Of a stretch of DNA of 64,000 bases, positions 51,335-59,993 are shown piece by piece (position 1 is the first letter of the stretch; the number at the start of each line of letters is the position of its first letter). The notes beneath the pieces are model-generated. The model made no database searches and was not told where the DNA came from. It was given only the letters and a program-made list of their open reading frames with translations. The DNA comes from Desulfoplanes formicivorans (GTDB lineage Bacteria; Desulfobacterota; Desulfovibrionia; Desulfovibrionales; Desulfomicrobiaceae), in contig NZ_BDFE01000015.1 in NCBI RefSeq assembly GCF_001748225.1, positions 652,657-716,656 of the forward strand, written 5' to 3'. A program made the position numbers and the translations under genes.

Positions 51335-53527
51335 ATGACCCAGGACAGTACATCGACCCGAACCCTCAAGGGCGAGGTGGCGACCATTGTTTTCGCAAAC
51401 AGCGAAAACGGGTTTGTCATCGCACGCCTGCGGGCTCGTGGCGAGCCCGGGCAGGTCACGGTGGTGGGGACTCTGGGCGAAGTGGTCCCCGGGGAAATGC
51501 TTGAACTCACCGGGACCTGGAAGGAACATCCCAAGTTCGGGCGGCAGTTTCAGGCCGAAACCTGTGTGCAGGTCCTTCCGGCCACCATCAACGGGATCAG
51601 GAGGTATTTGAGTTCCGGGTGTATCAAGGGTATCGGGCCGACCATGGCCGGCAAACTGGTGGAGCACTTCGGGGCCCGTGTTCTGGACATCCTGGACGAG
51701 GATCCCCAACAGCTGCTCAAAGTCCCCGGCCTGGGCAAAAAGACTCTGGTCAAGATCAGGGAATCCTGGGAAAAACAGCGGGAAATCCGTTCCCTCATGC
51801 TTTTTCTGCAGGAGTACGGGATCGCCCCCACCTTTGCCGGAAAGATTTTCAAACGCTATGGCATTCAGGCTGTGGAGCGTCTCAAACAGGATCCCTATCA
51901 GCTGGTGTACGAGATCCGGGGGATCGGATTTGCAACGGCCGATGCCATGGCCCTGAAGCTGGGGTTTGCCCAGGATTCTCCCCAACGTGTCCAGGCCGGA
52001 ATCATGTATGTTCTCTATCAGCAGGGAGAACGGGGCCATCTGTTCTATCCGGCTGATGCGTTGCTGGAAAAGGCGGCCCATGCCCTGGGTGACATTGACG
52101 CCCCTCTGCTCCAGGAGGGGCTGGTCAGGCTGCAGGAAGCCAAACGCATTGTGGTTGAGGATCTTCCCCAACAGGATGTCCATCAGGCCGTGTACCCGCA
52201 TTTTTTCTACCGCATGGAACGGGAGATCGTTTCCCGGCTCCAGGCCATTGCCTCTCACCGGGTTCATGTGGACGAGGACAAGCTGGCCGGGGTCATCAGG
52301 GAACAGGAAGCCCGTTCCCGGGTCACTTTATCCCCTGAGCAGCGCGAGGCCGTGCTCGGGGCCTGCGAGAACAATATCTACATCATCACCGGCGGTCCGG
52401 GAACAGGCAAGACCACCATCACGCGCATGGTGGCCCGGGCCTTGAGCTCCCTGGGCCTTGAAGTAAAACTTGCCGCGCCCACGGGCCGGGCTGCCAAGCG
52501 CCTTGCCGAGGCCACGGGCAGATCCGCTTCGACCATCCATCGCCTTCTCAAGTATGATCCCGTTGGCAGTGACGGCTTCGTGTTCAACGAAGACAAAAAG
52601 CTCAAGGTGGACGCCCTGATTGTGGACGAAGTGTCTATGCTGGATTGCGTCCTTTGTCTGCATCTTTTGCGCGCACTGCCCCTGACCTGCCGCATCGTGC
52701 TGGTGGGAGATGTGAACCAGCTCCCTTCGGTGGGGCCGGGCAATCTGCTGCGGGACTGTCTGGAGAGTGGGGTTTTGCCCCACAAGCGGCTGACTACCAT
52801 TTTTCGCCAGGCCAGGGAGAGCATGATTGTGGTCAACGCCCACCGCATCAACGAGGGCGAGTTTCCCCTGGGTGCCACCCGACCGGTCCCCCAGGCGGAT
52901 TTTTTCTGGGTGGAAAACGATGATCCCCTGCGCATTCAACAGCTCATTGTAAAGACGGCCTGCGAGCGGATTCCTGAGGTGTACGGCCTTGATCCCATGC
53001 GCGATGTCCAGGTGCTCACCCCCATGCACAAGGGCGATGTGGGCACCCAGACCCTCAACAGCCTGCTCCAGGAGCGCCTCAATCCCCACGGGCCGGAGAT
53101 TGCCAGGGGACAGCGCAAGTATCGGGTGGGGGATCGTGTTTTGCAGATGCGCAACAACTATGACAAGGACGTGTTCAACGGCGATCTCGGGTGGATCGTT
53201 TCCCTGGATCCCAAGGCCGAGACCCTGCAGATCGACTTTGAGGGCAGGGAGGTGGAGTACGGGTTCGATGAGCTGGACGAGCTTTCCCTGGCCTATGCCG
53301 TGAGCGTGCACAAGTCCCAGGGCAGTGAGTACCCGGCCGTGATCATGCCCGTGGTCACCCAGCATTACATGCTTTTGCAGCGAAATCTCATCTACACGGG
53401 CCTTACCCGGGCCCGCAAACTGGCCGTGATGCTCGGCTCCCACCGGGCCCTGTCCATTGGCCTTTCCAACAAGGACAGCTCCAAGCGTTTCACCCATCTT
53501 GTCTATCGGCTGCAGGAAGAGTTCTGA
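51335..53527 (+). CDS. recD2: RecD2 family ATP-dependent DNA helicase
   Basis: A 730-residue 5'-3' helicase of the RecD2/TraA group, which works without RecB and RecC. The N-terminal OB-like region (GEVATIVFANSENGFVIARLRA) and helix-hairpin-helix repeats (SSGCIKGIGPTMAGKLVEHFG; LLKVPGLGKKTLVKI) precede the motor. Motif I is IITGGPGTGKTTITRMVA (about 350), Ia is APTGRAAKRLAEATG with TIHRLLKY, II is ALIVDEVSMLD, III is RIVLVGDVNQLPSVGPG, IV is LTTIFRQA, and motifs V-VI are YAVSVHKSQGSEYPAVIMPV and IYTGLTRARKLAVMLGS. The protein is intact. It closes the dnaX-ybaB-recR-recD2 group. No terminator is obvious after it. Confidence 0.95.
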   Translation: MTQDSTSTRTLKGEVATIVFANSENGFVIARLRARGEPGQVTVVGTLGEVVPGEMLELTGTWKEHPKFGRQFQAETCVQVLPATINGIRRYLSSGCIKGIGPTMAGKLVEHFGARVLDILDEDPQQLLKVPGLGKKTLVKIRESWEKQREIRSLMLFLQEYGIAPTFAGKIFKRYGIQAVERLKQDPYQLVYEIRGIGFATADAMALKLGFAQDSPQRVQAGIMYVLYQQGERGHLFYPADALLEKAAHALGDIDAPLLQEGLVRLQEAKRIVVEDLPQQDVHQAVYPHFFYRMEREIVSRLQAIASHRVHVDEDKLAGVIREQEARSRVTLSPEQREAVLGACENNIYIITGGPGTGKTTITRMVARALSSLGLEVKLAAPTGRAAKRLAEATGRSASTIHRLLKYDPVGSDGFVFNEDKKLKVDALIVDEVSMLDCVLCLHLLRALPLTCRIVLVGDVNQLPSVGPGNLLRDCLESGVLPHKRLTTIFRQARESMIVVNAHRINEGEFPLGATRPVPQADFFWVENDDPLRIQQLIVKTACERIPEVYGLDPMRDVQVLTPMHKGDVGTQTLNSLLQERLNPHGPEIARGQRKYRVGDRVLQMRNNYDKDVFNGDLGWIVSLDPKAETLQIDFEGREVEYGFDELDELSLAYAVSVHKSQGSEYPAVIMPVVTQHYMLLQRNLIYTGLTRARKLAVMLGSHRALSIGLSNKDSSKRFTHLVYRLQEEF

Positions 53528-53785
53528 GGGCTGTCTGCCTTTGGCGTGCTCCCCTTGTTCTTCTTGTGGTCGTGACGATTTTGCCTGAACAACAGGCCTT
53601 CCTGCGTGCATTCCCTTGCCTTTCAGGTTTACCTCCTGCAACGTCTTGTCTGCACAACCCATGGTTTTGTGTTGCTCAGTACCCCTTGAGAATTCTGTTG
53701 TGTTATTTTTTAAGAAAGCGTATGCAGAAAATGGTTGCCCAGTTGATTGTGCATGTGAACGCATTGATTGTCATGGAGTGAGAGC

Positions 53786-54559
53786 ATGGTTCGGATAGCC
53801 CTGTCTTTGGTTTTTGGCTGGTTGATTCTCTGTTTTCCCGCCCCTGGATTCGCCCATTTCGGCATGATCATTCCTTCGGCTTCCATGGTGGACAGGCAAT
53901 CCCGAAACCTCGGCCTGACCATGAGTTTTTCCCACCCCTTTGCCCAGGAAGGCATGGAACTGGTCAAACCCCTGCATGCGGGCGTTTTTCTGGAGGGAAC
54001 CATGACGGATTTGGCAAAGGACCTTCGGAAAACCACGGTATTTGGTCATACGGCATGGTCTGTCAACTACAGGGTCAAGCGTCCCGGAGTGTATACCTTT
54101 GTGATGGAACCCCACCCCTATTGGGAGCCGGCAGAGGATTGTTTTATCATCCATTACACCAAGACCATTGTGGGCGCCTTTGGCGAGGAAGAAGGGTGGG
54201 AACGACCCGCAGGTTTGAAAACCGAAATCGTGCCCCTGACGCGTCCCTTTGGGCTGTATGCCGGCAATGTCTTTCAGGGCCAGATATTGCTGGACGGCAA
54301 GCCGGCTCCCCATACACCCGTGGAAATCGAATATTACAATCCCCATGGCCCCATGCAGGCGCCCCATCCCTATCTGGCGACTCAGGTTGTGCGGGCGGAT
54401 GCGAACGGTGTGTTCACTGTTGGCATCCCAGCGGCAGGCTGGTGGGGTTTTGCCGGTCTGAACACGGCTGACTATCAGATTCGTCAGAAGGGAACCCCCA
54501 AGGATGTGGAACTGGGCGCTGTTCTGTGGGTTGAAGTAGTACCCTGGCCGGAACCGTAG
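53786..54559 (+). CDS. nikK: Periplasmic nickel-uptake accessory protein NikK (DUF4198)
   Basis: A 257-residue secreted protein. ATG 53786 follows GGAGTGAGAGC and gives a proper signal peptide (SLVFGWLILCFPAPGFA) that leaves a mature N-terminus beginning HFGMIIPS; an earlier start would spoil the signal. DUF4198 proteins with such an N-terminal histidine are predicted nickel or cobalt chaperones. Other possible ligands include HPFAQEGMELVKPLHAGVFLEG and EPHPYWEPAEDCFIIHYTK. It is first in the nickel ECF operon, followed by nikM after 105 bases. Function is inferred from the neighbourhood and family. Confidence 0.82.
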   Translation: MVRIALSLVFGWLILCFPAPGFAHFGMIIPSASMVDRQSRNLGLTMSFSHPFAQEGMELVKPLHAGVFLEGTMTDLAKDLRKTTVFGHTAWSVNYRVKRPGVYTFVMEPHPYWEPAEDCFIIHYTKTIVGAFGEEEGWERPAGLKTEIVPLTRPFGLYAGNVFQGQILLDGKPAPHTPVEIEYYNPHGPMQAPHPYLATQVVRADANGVFTVGIPAAGWWGFAGLNTADYQIRQKGTPKDVELGAVLWVEVVPWPEP

Positions 54560-54664
54560 GCTGAAACGTTCGGGTTTGTGGCGGTCGCCTTTTTCCCGGT
54601 TATGATTTGCGAGCGGTCTGCAACGGCCGGCTGCAGCGTTACTCATGGACAAGGAAGACAGAAG

Positions 54665-55258
54665 ATGCATATTTCCGAGGGCGTGCTTTCGGCTCCCGTG
54701 CTTCTCGCAGGGGGCTGTCTGACGCTGGCGGGGCTGACCATCGCCCTGAAAAAAATGGATTACGATTCCCTTCCCCTGGTTGCGGTCATGGCGGCTGCCT
54801 TTTTTGTGGCTTCGCTGATTCATGTCCCCCTGGGGCCTTCCAACGTGCATCTCATCCTCAACGGTGCCCTGGGACTGGTTCTTGGCTGGGGGGCTGTTTT
54901 GGCCATTTTCATTGCCCTGCTGCTCCAGGCCGTGCTGTTTCAGTTCGGGGGACTGGTGGTTCTGGGGGTCAATACCGTCATCATGGCCGTGCCCGCCCTT
55001 ATGGTGTGGATGCTTTGTGGCCGGGGCATCCACTCCACGGGACGAGTAGCCGTTATCTGCGCCTTTCTGGCCGGGGCCTTGTCCATCGGGTTGACCGCCT
55101 TGCTCGCGGCTGGGGCCCTGTGGCTTTCCGGGAGCGATCTTCTGGCAACGGCTGGCCTGCTTGTTGCGGCCCATGTGCCCATCATGCTTCTTGAAGGCGG
55201 GATGACCGCCGCGCTGGTGGGTTTTTTGAAAAAGATCAAACCGGAGATGCTGGCATGA
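54665..55258 (+). CDS. nikM: Nickel ECF transporter substrate-binding subunit NikM (CbiM family)
   Basis: The membrane S-component that captures the metal ion. The start at ATG 54665 (after AAGGAAGA) makes the essential Met-His N-terminus: MHISEGVLSAP. In solved NikM proteins the amino group, His2 and a later His bind nickel. Six or seven membrane segments follow (VAVMAAAFFVASLIHVPLGPSNVHLILNGALG contains the second conserved His pair). It is 197 residues. CbiM (cobalt) and NikM are close homologues; nickel is preferred here because nikK and nikL flank it. NikL overlaps its end by 4 bases. Confidence 0.93.
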   Translation: MHISEGVLSAPVLLAGGCLTLAGLTIALKKMDYDSLPLVAVMAAAFFVASLIHVPLGPSNVHLILNGALGLVLGWGAVLAIFIALLLQAVLFQFGGLVVLGVNTVIMAVPALMVWMLCGRGIHSTGRVAVICAFLAGALSIGLTALLAAGALWLSGSDLLATAGLLVAAHVPIMLLEGGMTAALVGFLKKIKPEMLA

Positions 55259-55923
55259 AACAGGGCTGGCTGGTGATGGCCGTGGTCTGCGTGCTGGTGT
55301 TCGGCTTGGGTTCTTCCCTGGCCCATGCCCACCGGGTGGGCGTTTTCTGTTGGGTTGAAGGCAACAGGCTGCATACCCAAAGCAAATTTCAGCCGGGCGG
55401 TCCCGTGAATGGGGGGCGCTTGCAGATGGTTGTGCCTGCCACCGGCGAGGTGCTGGCCACGGGGACCACTGATCCTGAGGGGCAATACACCTTCCGTATC
55501 CCGGACAGAGCCCGCCAGCAGCACCTCGACCTGCGAGTCCTGCTTATGGCCGGAACCGGGCATAAGGGGCAGTGGGACGTTCCTGCAACCGAGTATGTGG
55601 ACGGGCTGGAATCCGTGGAACCCGACACCCGGGACGGGTCGGCAGGAATGTTGGCCGGAACGAACAATAAAATGTCCGGCATTTCCCCGGAAATAGTGCA
55701 GGACATCCTGGATCGGGAGTTGGATCGCAAGCTCGCGCCCATCAAACGCCGTCTGGCCCAGATGCAGGCGGATCGTTTTTCCGTGAGGGATGTTGTGGGC
55801 GGCCTTGGCTATCTTTTCGGGTTGATGGGGCTTGCGCTGTATTGCAGGAGTATCAGAGGGGGCAAGGACCGCCAATCTTCCTCCTCTTCCCATTCCGCTT
55901 CCGGGAAAACAGACCCTTCATGA
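55255..55923 (+). CDS. nikL: NikL accessory subunit (periplasmic, one membrane anchor)
   Basis: A 222-residue protein whose ATG overlaps the nikM stop. A signal peptide (residues 1-24, LVFGLGSSLAHA) leaves a His-starting mature end (HRVGVFCWVEGNRLHTQSKF). A carboxypeptidase-regulatory/Ig-like fold follows (GEVLATGTTDPEGQYTFRIP), then a charged helical region, ELDRKLAPIKRRLAQMQ, and one C-terminal membrane helix (VVGGLGYLFGLMGLALYCRS) with a serine-rich tail. This layout is that of NikL, a small accessory subunit of nickel ECF systems that replaces NikN in many Deltaproteobacteria. Confidence 0.82.
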   Translation: MKQGWLVMAVVCVLVFGLGSSLAHAHRVGVFCWVEGNRLHTQSKFQPGGPVNGGRLQMVVPATGEVLATGTTDPEGQYTFRIPDRARQQHLDLRVLLMAGTGHKGQWDVPATEYVDGLESVEPDTRDGSAGMLAGTNNKMSGISPEIVQDILDRELDRKLAPIKRRLAQMQADRFSVRDVVGGLGYLFGLMGLALYCRSIRGGKDRQSSSSSHSASGKTDPS

Positions 55924-55988
55924 GGGACTTTTTCCCAGGCCTTTGATCTTGCCGGCTTGTGAACTTCAGGGTTGGCTGGAGAATAACG

Positions 55989-56747
55989 ATGATCCGTGAG
56001 TCCCTTGCAGACACCCGTACCGCGCTTGCACGGGTTGATCCCCGATTCCGTGTTGTCCTGGCCATTGCTTTTTCCGTGGTCGTGGCCCTTTCCCGGGCCA
56101 TGGATGTGCAGCTCGTTGCCCTAGGCATTGCCGGAGGGCTGTATCTGGGTGCCGGTCTGCCCCTGCGCGTGCTTGTCAGGCGGCTGGTGGTGGTCAATGG
56201 GTTCATTGCCTTCCTCTGGCTGGTGCTCCCTTTTTCCGTACCCGGTCCGGTTGTCCTTGATGTCGGGTTCCTGCAGGCCTCGTCCCCGGGGATCATGCAT
56301 GCCCTGCAGATCACCCTGAAGGCCAATGCCATCATCATTGTCTGTATGGCTCTGGTGGCGACCATGTCCGTGATCATTCTGGGCAATGCGCTGCAGTCCC
56401 TGGGGGTCCCTCCCAAAATCTGCCAGTTGTTGCTCATGACCTATCGCTATATCTTCGTGTTCGAAGAGGAATCCGGGCGGATGCACAGGGCGGCGGTTCT
56501 GCGCGGGTTCACACCCACGACCTCCATGCATACCTATCGGACGTATGCCTATATGGTGGGCATGATTCTGGTGCGTGCCTGGGAACGTGCCCGTCGGGTC
56601 CATGCGGCCATGATCTGTCGCGGATTCAGGGGGCGGTTGTATGGTCTCACCACGTACCGCGCGGTTGCCGGAGACTGGCTTTTTTTTGCCTGCGGGGCGG
56701 TTGTGATTGTCCTGCTGGGTATTCTTGAACTGGCTGGCTGCTCATGA
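55989..56747 (+). CDS. nikQ: Nickel ECF transporter T-component NikQ (CbiQ family)
   Basis: A 252-residue inner-membrane coupling protein. ATG 55989 follows TGGAGAATAACG; an earlier in-frame start lacks a site. The sequence shows about six membrane spans (VLAIAFSVVVALSRAMDVQLVALG; LVVVNGFIAFLWLVLPF; ANAIIIVCMALVATMSVII) and the EcfT hallmark cytoplasmic Ala-Arg-Gly type motifs (AAVLRGFTPT; HAAMICRGFRGRLYGL) that couple to the ATPase. Its stop overlaps the ATPase start by 4 bases. Some CbiQ relatives serve cobalt; context here says nickel. Confidence 0.93.
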   Translation: MIRESLADTRTALARVDPRFRVVLAIAFSVVVALSRAMDVQLVALGIAGGLYLGAGLPLRVLVRRLVVVNGFIAFLWLVLPFSVPGPVVLDVGFLQASSPGIMHALQITLKANAIIIVCMALVATMSVIILGNALQSLGVPPKICQLLLMTYRYIFVFEEESGRMHRAAVLRGFTPTTSMHTYRTYAYMVGMILVRAWERARRVHAAMICRGFRGRLYGLTTYRAVAGDWLFFACGAVVIVLLGILELAGCS

Positions 56748-57415
56748 AACCACTCATTGGCGTACACAACCTGAGTTTTGCCTATCCCTGCGGCCGTTGC
56801 GTGCTGCACCATGTCCACCTTGAGCTGTACCCGGGCCAGCGCCTGGGCCTGGTTGGTCCCAATGGCACGGGCAAGACCACCTTGCTGCAGCTTCTTGTGG
56901 GCCTGCTTGTGCCCCAATCGGGTCATATCGAAATCATGGGCAGGGTCATGCGCGGGGAACAGGATTTTGTTCGTGCGCGCCGGGAAATCGGGTTCTTGTT
57001 CCAGAACGCCGATGATCAGTTGTTTTGTCCCACGGTGCTGGATGATGTTGCCTTTGGGCCCCTGAATATGGGGTACACGCCGGCCGAGGCCCGGGCTCTG
57101 GCCCGGAGTACGCTTGCCCGGTTGGGGCTGGAGGGATTTGAGGACCGGATCACCCACAAACTGTCTGGCGGAGAAAAAAAGCTGGTTTCCCTGGCCACCA
57201 TTTTGTCCATGTCCCCCCGTATTCTTCTCCTTGACGAGCCGACCACCGGCCTTGACGAGTCGACCCGGGAGCGGATCATCCAGGTACTCAACGATCTGGA
57301 TGTGGCCATGATCGTTGTTTCCCATGAAAAGGAATTTCTTGCCAGGACAACCACGCAGGTGCGTCTTTTGAGTGGGCAGCAGGAGGATATGGAACCATGT
57401 GTATTGTCCGGATGA
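56744..57415 (+). CDS. nikO: Nickel ECF transporter ATPase NikO (CbiO family)
   Basis: A 223-residue ABC ATPase that powers uptake. Walker A is LVGPNGTGKTTLLQLL (about 37), the Q-loop region is EIGFLFQNADDQLFCPTVLDDVAFGPLN (the QNxDxQ-type motif of ECF ATPases), the signature is HKLSGGEKKLVSLATIL, Walker B is ILLLDEPTTGLDESTRE, and the H-loop is MIVVSHEKEFL. It is slightly short at the C-terminus but complete. The operon ends here with a strong terminator. The five genes nikK-M-L-Q-O together should import Ni2+ for hydrogenase and other nickel enzymes. Confidence 0.95.
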   Translation: MKPLIGVHNLSFAYPCGRCVLHHVHLELYPGQRLGLVGPNGTGKTTLLQLLVGLLVPQSGHIEIMGRVMRGEQDFVRARREIGFLFQNADDQLFCPTVLDDVAFGPLNMGYTPAEARALARSTLARLGLEGFEDRITHKLSGGEKKLVSLATILSMSPRILLLDEPTTGLDESTRERIIQVLNDLDVAMIVVSHEKEFLARTTTQVRLLSGQQEDMEPCVLSG

Positions 57416-57428
57416 CGTGTTGCAGCAT

Positions 57429-57474
57429 GTTGTGAAAAGCCCTCGGCGCTCACTGGCCGGGGGCTTTTTCGCAA
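57429..57474 (+). terminator. Terminator of the nickel operon
   Basis: A two-level hairpin: TGTTG/CAACA outside, AAAAGCCC and GGGCTTTTT inside, with a small TCGGC/GCCGG stem. The T-run follows the inner stem. It lies 13 bases after the nikO stop. Confidence 0.9.
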
Positions 57475-57659
57475 CATGGCGCTGCCGATGCATGGGCGTT
57501 GCAGGAGTGGCTTTTTCTGAGTGAGTCCTTGACAAAAGGTGAGCATTGTCTGCCTTCCGATCCCTGAACGATCAGGGGGAACAGCCTGCTGCATGGTTGC
57601 AGTGGCCCGGAAGCAGGGAGTGAAAGTGTTGGTTGGATGACGAGAAGATGGAGTGTTGC

Positions 57660-58967
57660 ATGATGAATCGTGAAACCTGGAGCGGCAAGCTCGGATTTGT
57701 ACTGGCATGCATGGGAGCAGCCATTGGACTGGGGAATATCTGGCTTTTTCCCTGGAGGCTGGCTTCCTATGGCGGGGCAGCGTTTTTGGTGCCCTATTTT
57801 TTGTTCGTGTTCGGCATGGTCGTGTTCGGACTCATTGCCGAACTGGCTTTTGGCCGGAGTCAAAAGGCAGGTCCCATGGGCGCCCTGGTAAAGAGTTTCT
57901 CGCCCCAGCACCCCGTGATGGGCGGCATCCTGGGAGCCATCCCCGTGGTGGCCCTTTTCGGCATTCTGGTGTTTTACGTCATTGTTCTGGGCTGGATCCT
58001 CAAGTATTTTTTCTTTGCGCTTTACAACGGGTTTGCTGGCGTTGATCCGGGCGGTCTGTTTGGTGGTCTGGCCGGCAACTCTTCGTCCATTCCCTGGCAT
58101 CTGGCGGCCATGCTCCTGTCCATGATCTTTGTGGCTGCCGGTATCGAGAAGGGTCTTGAAAAGTGCAACAAGGTGGCCATGCCCGTGTTTTTCGGACTCC
58201 TTCTGATTCTGCTCATCCGGAGCCTGACCCTGCCCGGCTCTCTTGAAGGCGTTGCCTATCTCATCAAGCCCGACTGGTCCAAGCTGGGCGAGATCACGAC
58301 CTGGGTCATGGCCCTTGGACAGAGTTTTTTTACCGTAAGCCTGGGGGGCATGCTCATTTACGGAAGCTACCTGACCCGGGATGTGGACATCCCGGATTCG
58401 GCCTTCAAGACGGTGCTCATGAACACCAGTGCCTCGCTTCTGGCCGCCTTTGTGATCATTCCCTCGGTGTTTGCCTTTGGTCTGGACTTGCAGTCCGGCC
58501 CTGGGTTGCTGTTCATCACCATGCCCCGGATTTTCGACAGCATGCCCCAGGGCCATCTGTTCGGGACGCTGTTTTTCCTGAGCGTGGTGCTGGCCGGGCT
58601 CTCTTCGGCCCTGAATCTTCTCGAGGTGCCCGTTGAAGCGGTCATGGAGCGACTGGGACTGCAACGCCCCGTGGCGGTGTTGTTGGTGGGGGCTCTGGCC
58701 TTTGTGGTCGGGCTTCCTCTGGATCTGAACATGAACGCGTTTGGAAGATGGGCGGACCTCATCACGATTTACCTGTTTCCCTTTGGCGCCCTTGTTATCC
58801 AGGTGGCCTTTTTCTGGGTTTACGGGGCGGATCGGGCCATGGCAGAGATCAATGCCGGGGCCGGTCGGGTGTATGGCGTGCGCCTGAAATGGTTTTTGCA
58901 GTATGTTTTCCCCCTGGTGGCCGTGCTGGTACTGGTGCTGGGGATTATATACGGGGGCATTGGCTAG
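57660..58967 (+). CDS. Neurotransmitter:sodium symporter (NSS/SNF) family transporter
   Basis: A 435-residue sodium-coupled amino acid transporter of the LeuT fold. ATG 57660 follows GGAG at 8 bases. TM1 holds the unwound sodium/substrate site: GFVLACMGAAIGLGNIWLFPWRL. TM2 region GAAFLVPYFLFVFGMVVFGLIAELAFGR and TM6 QSFFTVSLGGMLIYGSYL fit the family, and about eleven membrane segments are present, as in bacterial NSS proteins lacking TM12. The substrate may be tryptophan, alanine or another neutral amino acid; the pocket cannot be assigned by eye. It is monocistronic between the nickel terminator and panC. Confidence 0.93.
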   Translation: MMNRETWSGKLGFVLACMGAAIGLGNIWLFPWRLASYGGAAFLVPYFLFVFGMVVFGLIAELAFGRSQKAGPMGALVKSFSPQHPVMGGILGAIPVVALFGILVFYVIVLGWILKYFFFALYNGFAGVDPGGLFGGLAGNSSSIPWHLAAMLLSMIFVAAGIEKGLEKCNKVAMPVFFGLLLILLIRSLTLPGSLEGVAYLIKPDWSKLGEITTWVMALGQSFFTVSLGGMLIYGSYLTRDVDIPDSAFKTVLMNTSASLLAAFVIIPSVFAFGLDLQSGPGLLFITMPRIFDSMPQGHLFGTLFFLSVVLAGLSSALNLLEVPVEAVMERLGLQRPVAVLLVGALAFVVGLPLDLNMNAFGRWADLITIYLFPFGALVIQVAFFWVYGADRAMAEINAGAGRVYGVRLKWFLQYVFPLVAVLVLVLGIIYGGIG

Positions 58968-59066
58968 CTGACAGGGCATGGTCAACATCCATCTCGGGAA
59001 AAGGGGACCGACCGGGTGATTGGGATGAACCCCTTGCGACACGATGCGAACAAGGAGCTGGATATC

Positions 59067-59933
59067 ATGGAGATAGTGAGGTCTCCGGACAGACTGCAGC
59101 AGGTCTGCCTGGGTTACAGACCAACAAAGGTCATTGGACTGGTACCCACTATGGGGTATTTCCATGCGGGCCATCTTTCCCTCATGAACTGGATGCGAGA
59201 GCATTGTGACATCCTGGTGGTGTCCCTGTTTGTCAATCCGTCCCAATTCGGGCCGGGTGAGGATCTGGAAACCTATCCCCGGGATGCCGAGCGCGATGCA
59301 CGCCTTGCCGAGGAACATGGCGTGGATATTCTGTTCATGCCTCCTGCCGGAACCATGTATGCTCGGGATCATGCCACCTGGGTCGAGGTTCCTGCATTGG
59401 CCCGGGGATTGTGCGGCGCGAGCCGACCCGTTCATTTCCGGGGCGTGGCCACGGTAGTGACCAAGCTGTTCAATCTGGTTCAGCCCCATGTGGCCGCATT
59501 CGGTGAAAAGGACCGGCAGCAGTTGGCGATTATACGAAGGATGGTCAGGGATCTGAATATGCCGGTGAAGATTGCAGGCAGGCCCATTGTGCGCGAGCCG
59601 GACGGATTGGCCATGAGTTCCCGCAACGCCTATCTTGCGGATGATGAACGTAAGCAGGCCCCGGCCTTGTACAAGGGACTGCAGGCTGCCGAGCAGTGGA
59701 TCCGGCAGGGGGAGGTCCGAGCCTCGGTCTTGCGGGAAAGGATTACGACCTGGTACGCGGAGCGTTTGCCTGCCGGCCGATTGGATTATTTCGAGGTGGT
59801 TGATCCGGATTCCATGCATCCGGTATCCGAGATCAGCGGACCGGTGGTCCTTGCCGTGGCCCTGTATCTGGGGAAGACGCGGCTGATCGACAATATTCTG
59901 GTTGATCTCCCCCATGGAGCAGCTGACTCGTGA
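59067..59933 (+). CDS. panC: Pantoate-beta-alanine ligase
   Basis: PanC joins pantoate and beta-alanine with ATP to make pantothenate, the precursor of coenzyme A. ATG 59067 follows AAGGAG by 9 bases; an earlier ATG (59016) lacks a site. The product has 288 residues. The HIGH-like motif is VPTMGYFHAGHLSLM, then VSLFVNPSQFGPGEDLETYPRD, FRGVATVVTKLFNLVQPHVAAFGEKDRQQLAIIRRM (the KMSKS-loop equivalent and pantoate site), and EPDGLAMSSRNAYL. It is complete and normal. panB follows 60 bases later, and a nitrilase gene after that, as one operon. Confidence 0.97.
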   Translation: MEIVRSPDRLQQVCLGYRPTKVIGLVPTMGYFHAGHLSLMNWMREHCDILVVSLFVNPSQFGPGEDLETYPRDAERDARLAEEHGVDILFMPPAGTMYARDHATWVEVPALARGLCGASRPVHFRGVATVVTKLFNLVQPHVAAFGEKDRQQLAIIRRMVRDLNMPVKIAGRPIVREPDGLAMSSRNAYLADDERKQAPALYKGLQAAEQWIRQGEVRASVLRERITTWYAERLPAGRLDYFEVVDPDSMHPVSEISGPVVLAVALYLGKTRLIDNILVDLPHGAADS

Positions 59934-59993
59934 CCCCACGCTGCATGCTGCGCAGACCTCCCATCCAGAGCATCGCCTCAAGGAGAAAGAACA

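Noticed and set aside
53528..53785. NikR operator or nickel/cobalt riboswitch before the nickel operon
   Set aside because: Only a single GTGTTA half-site is seen with no inverted partner at the expected distance, and no riboswitch-like fold stands out.
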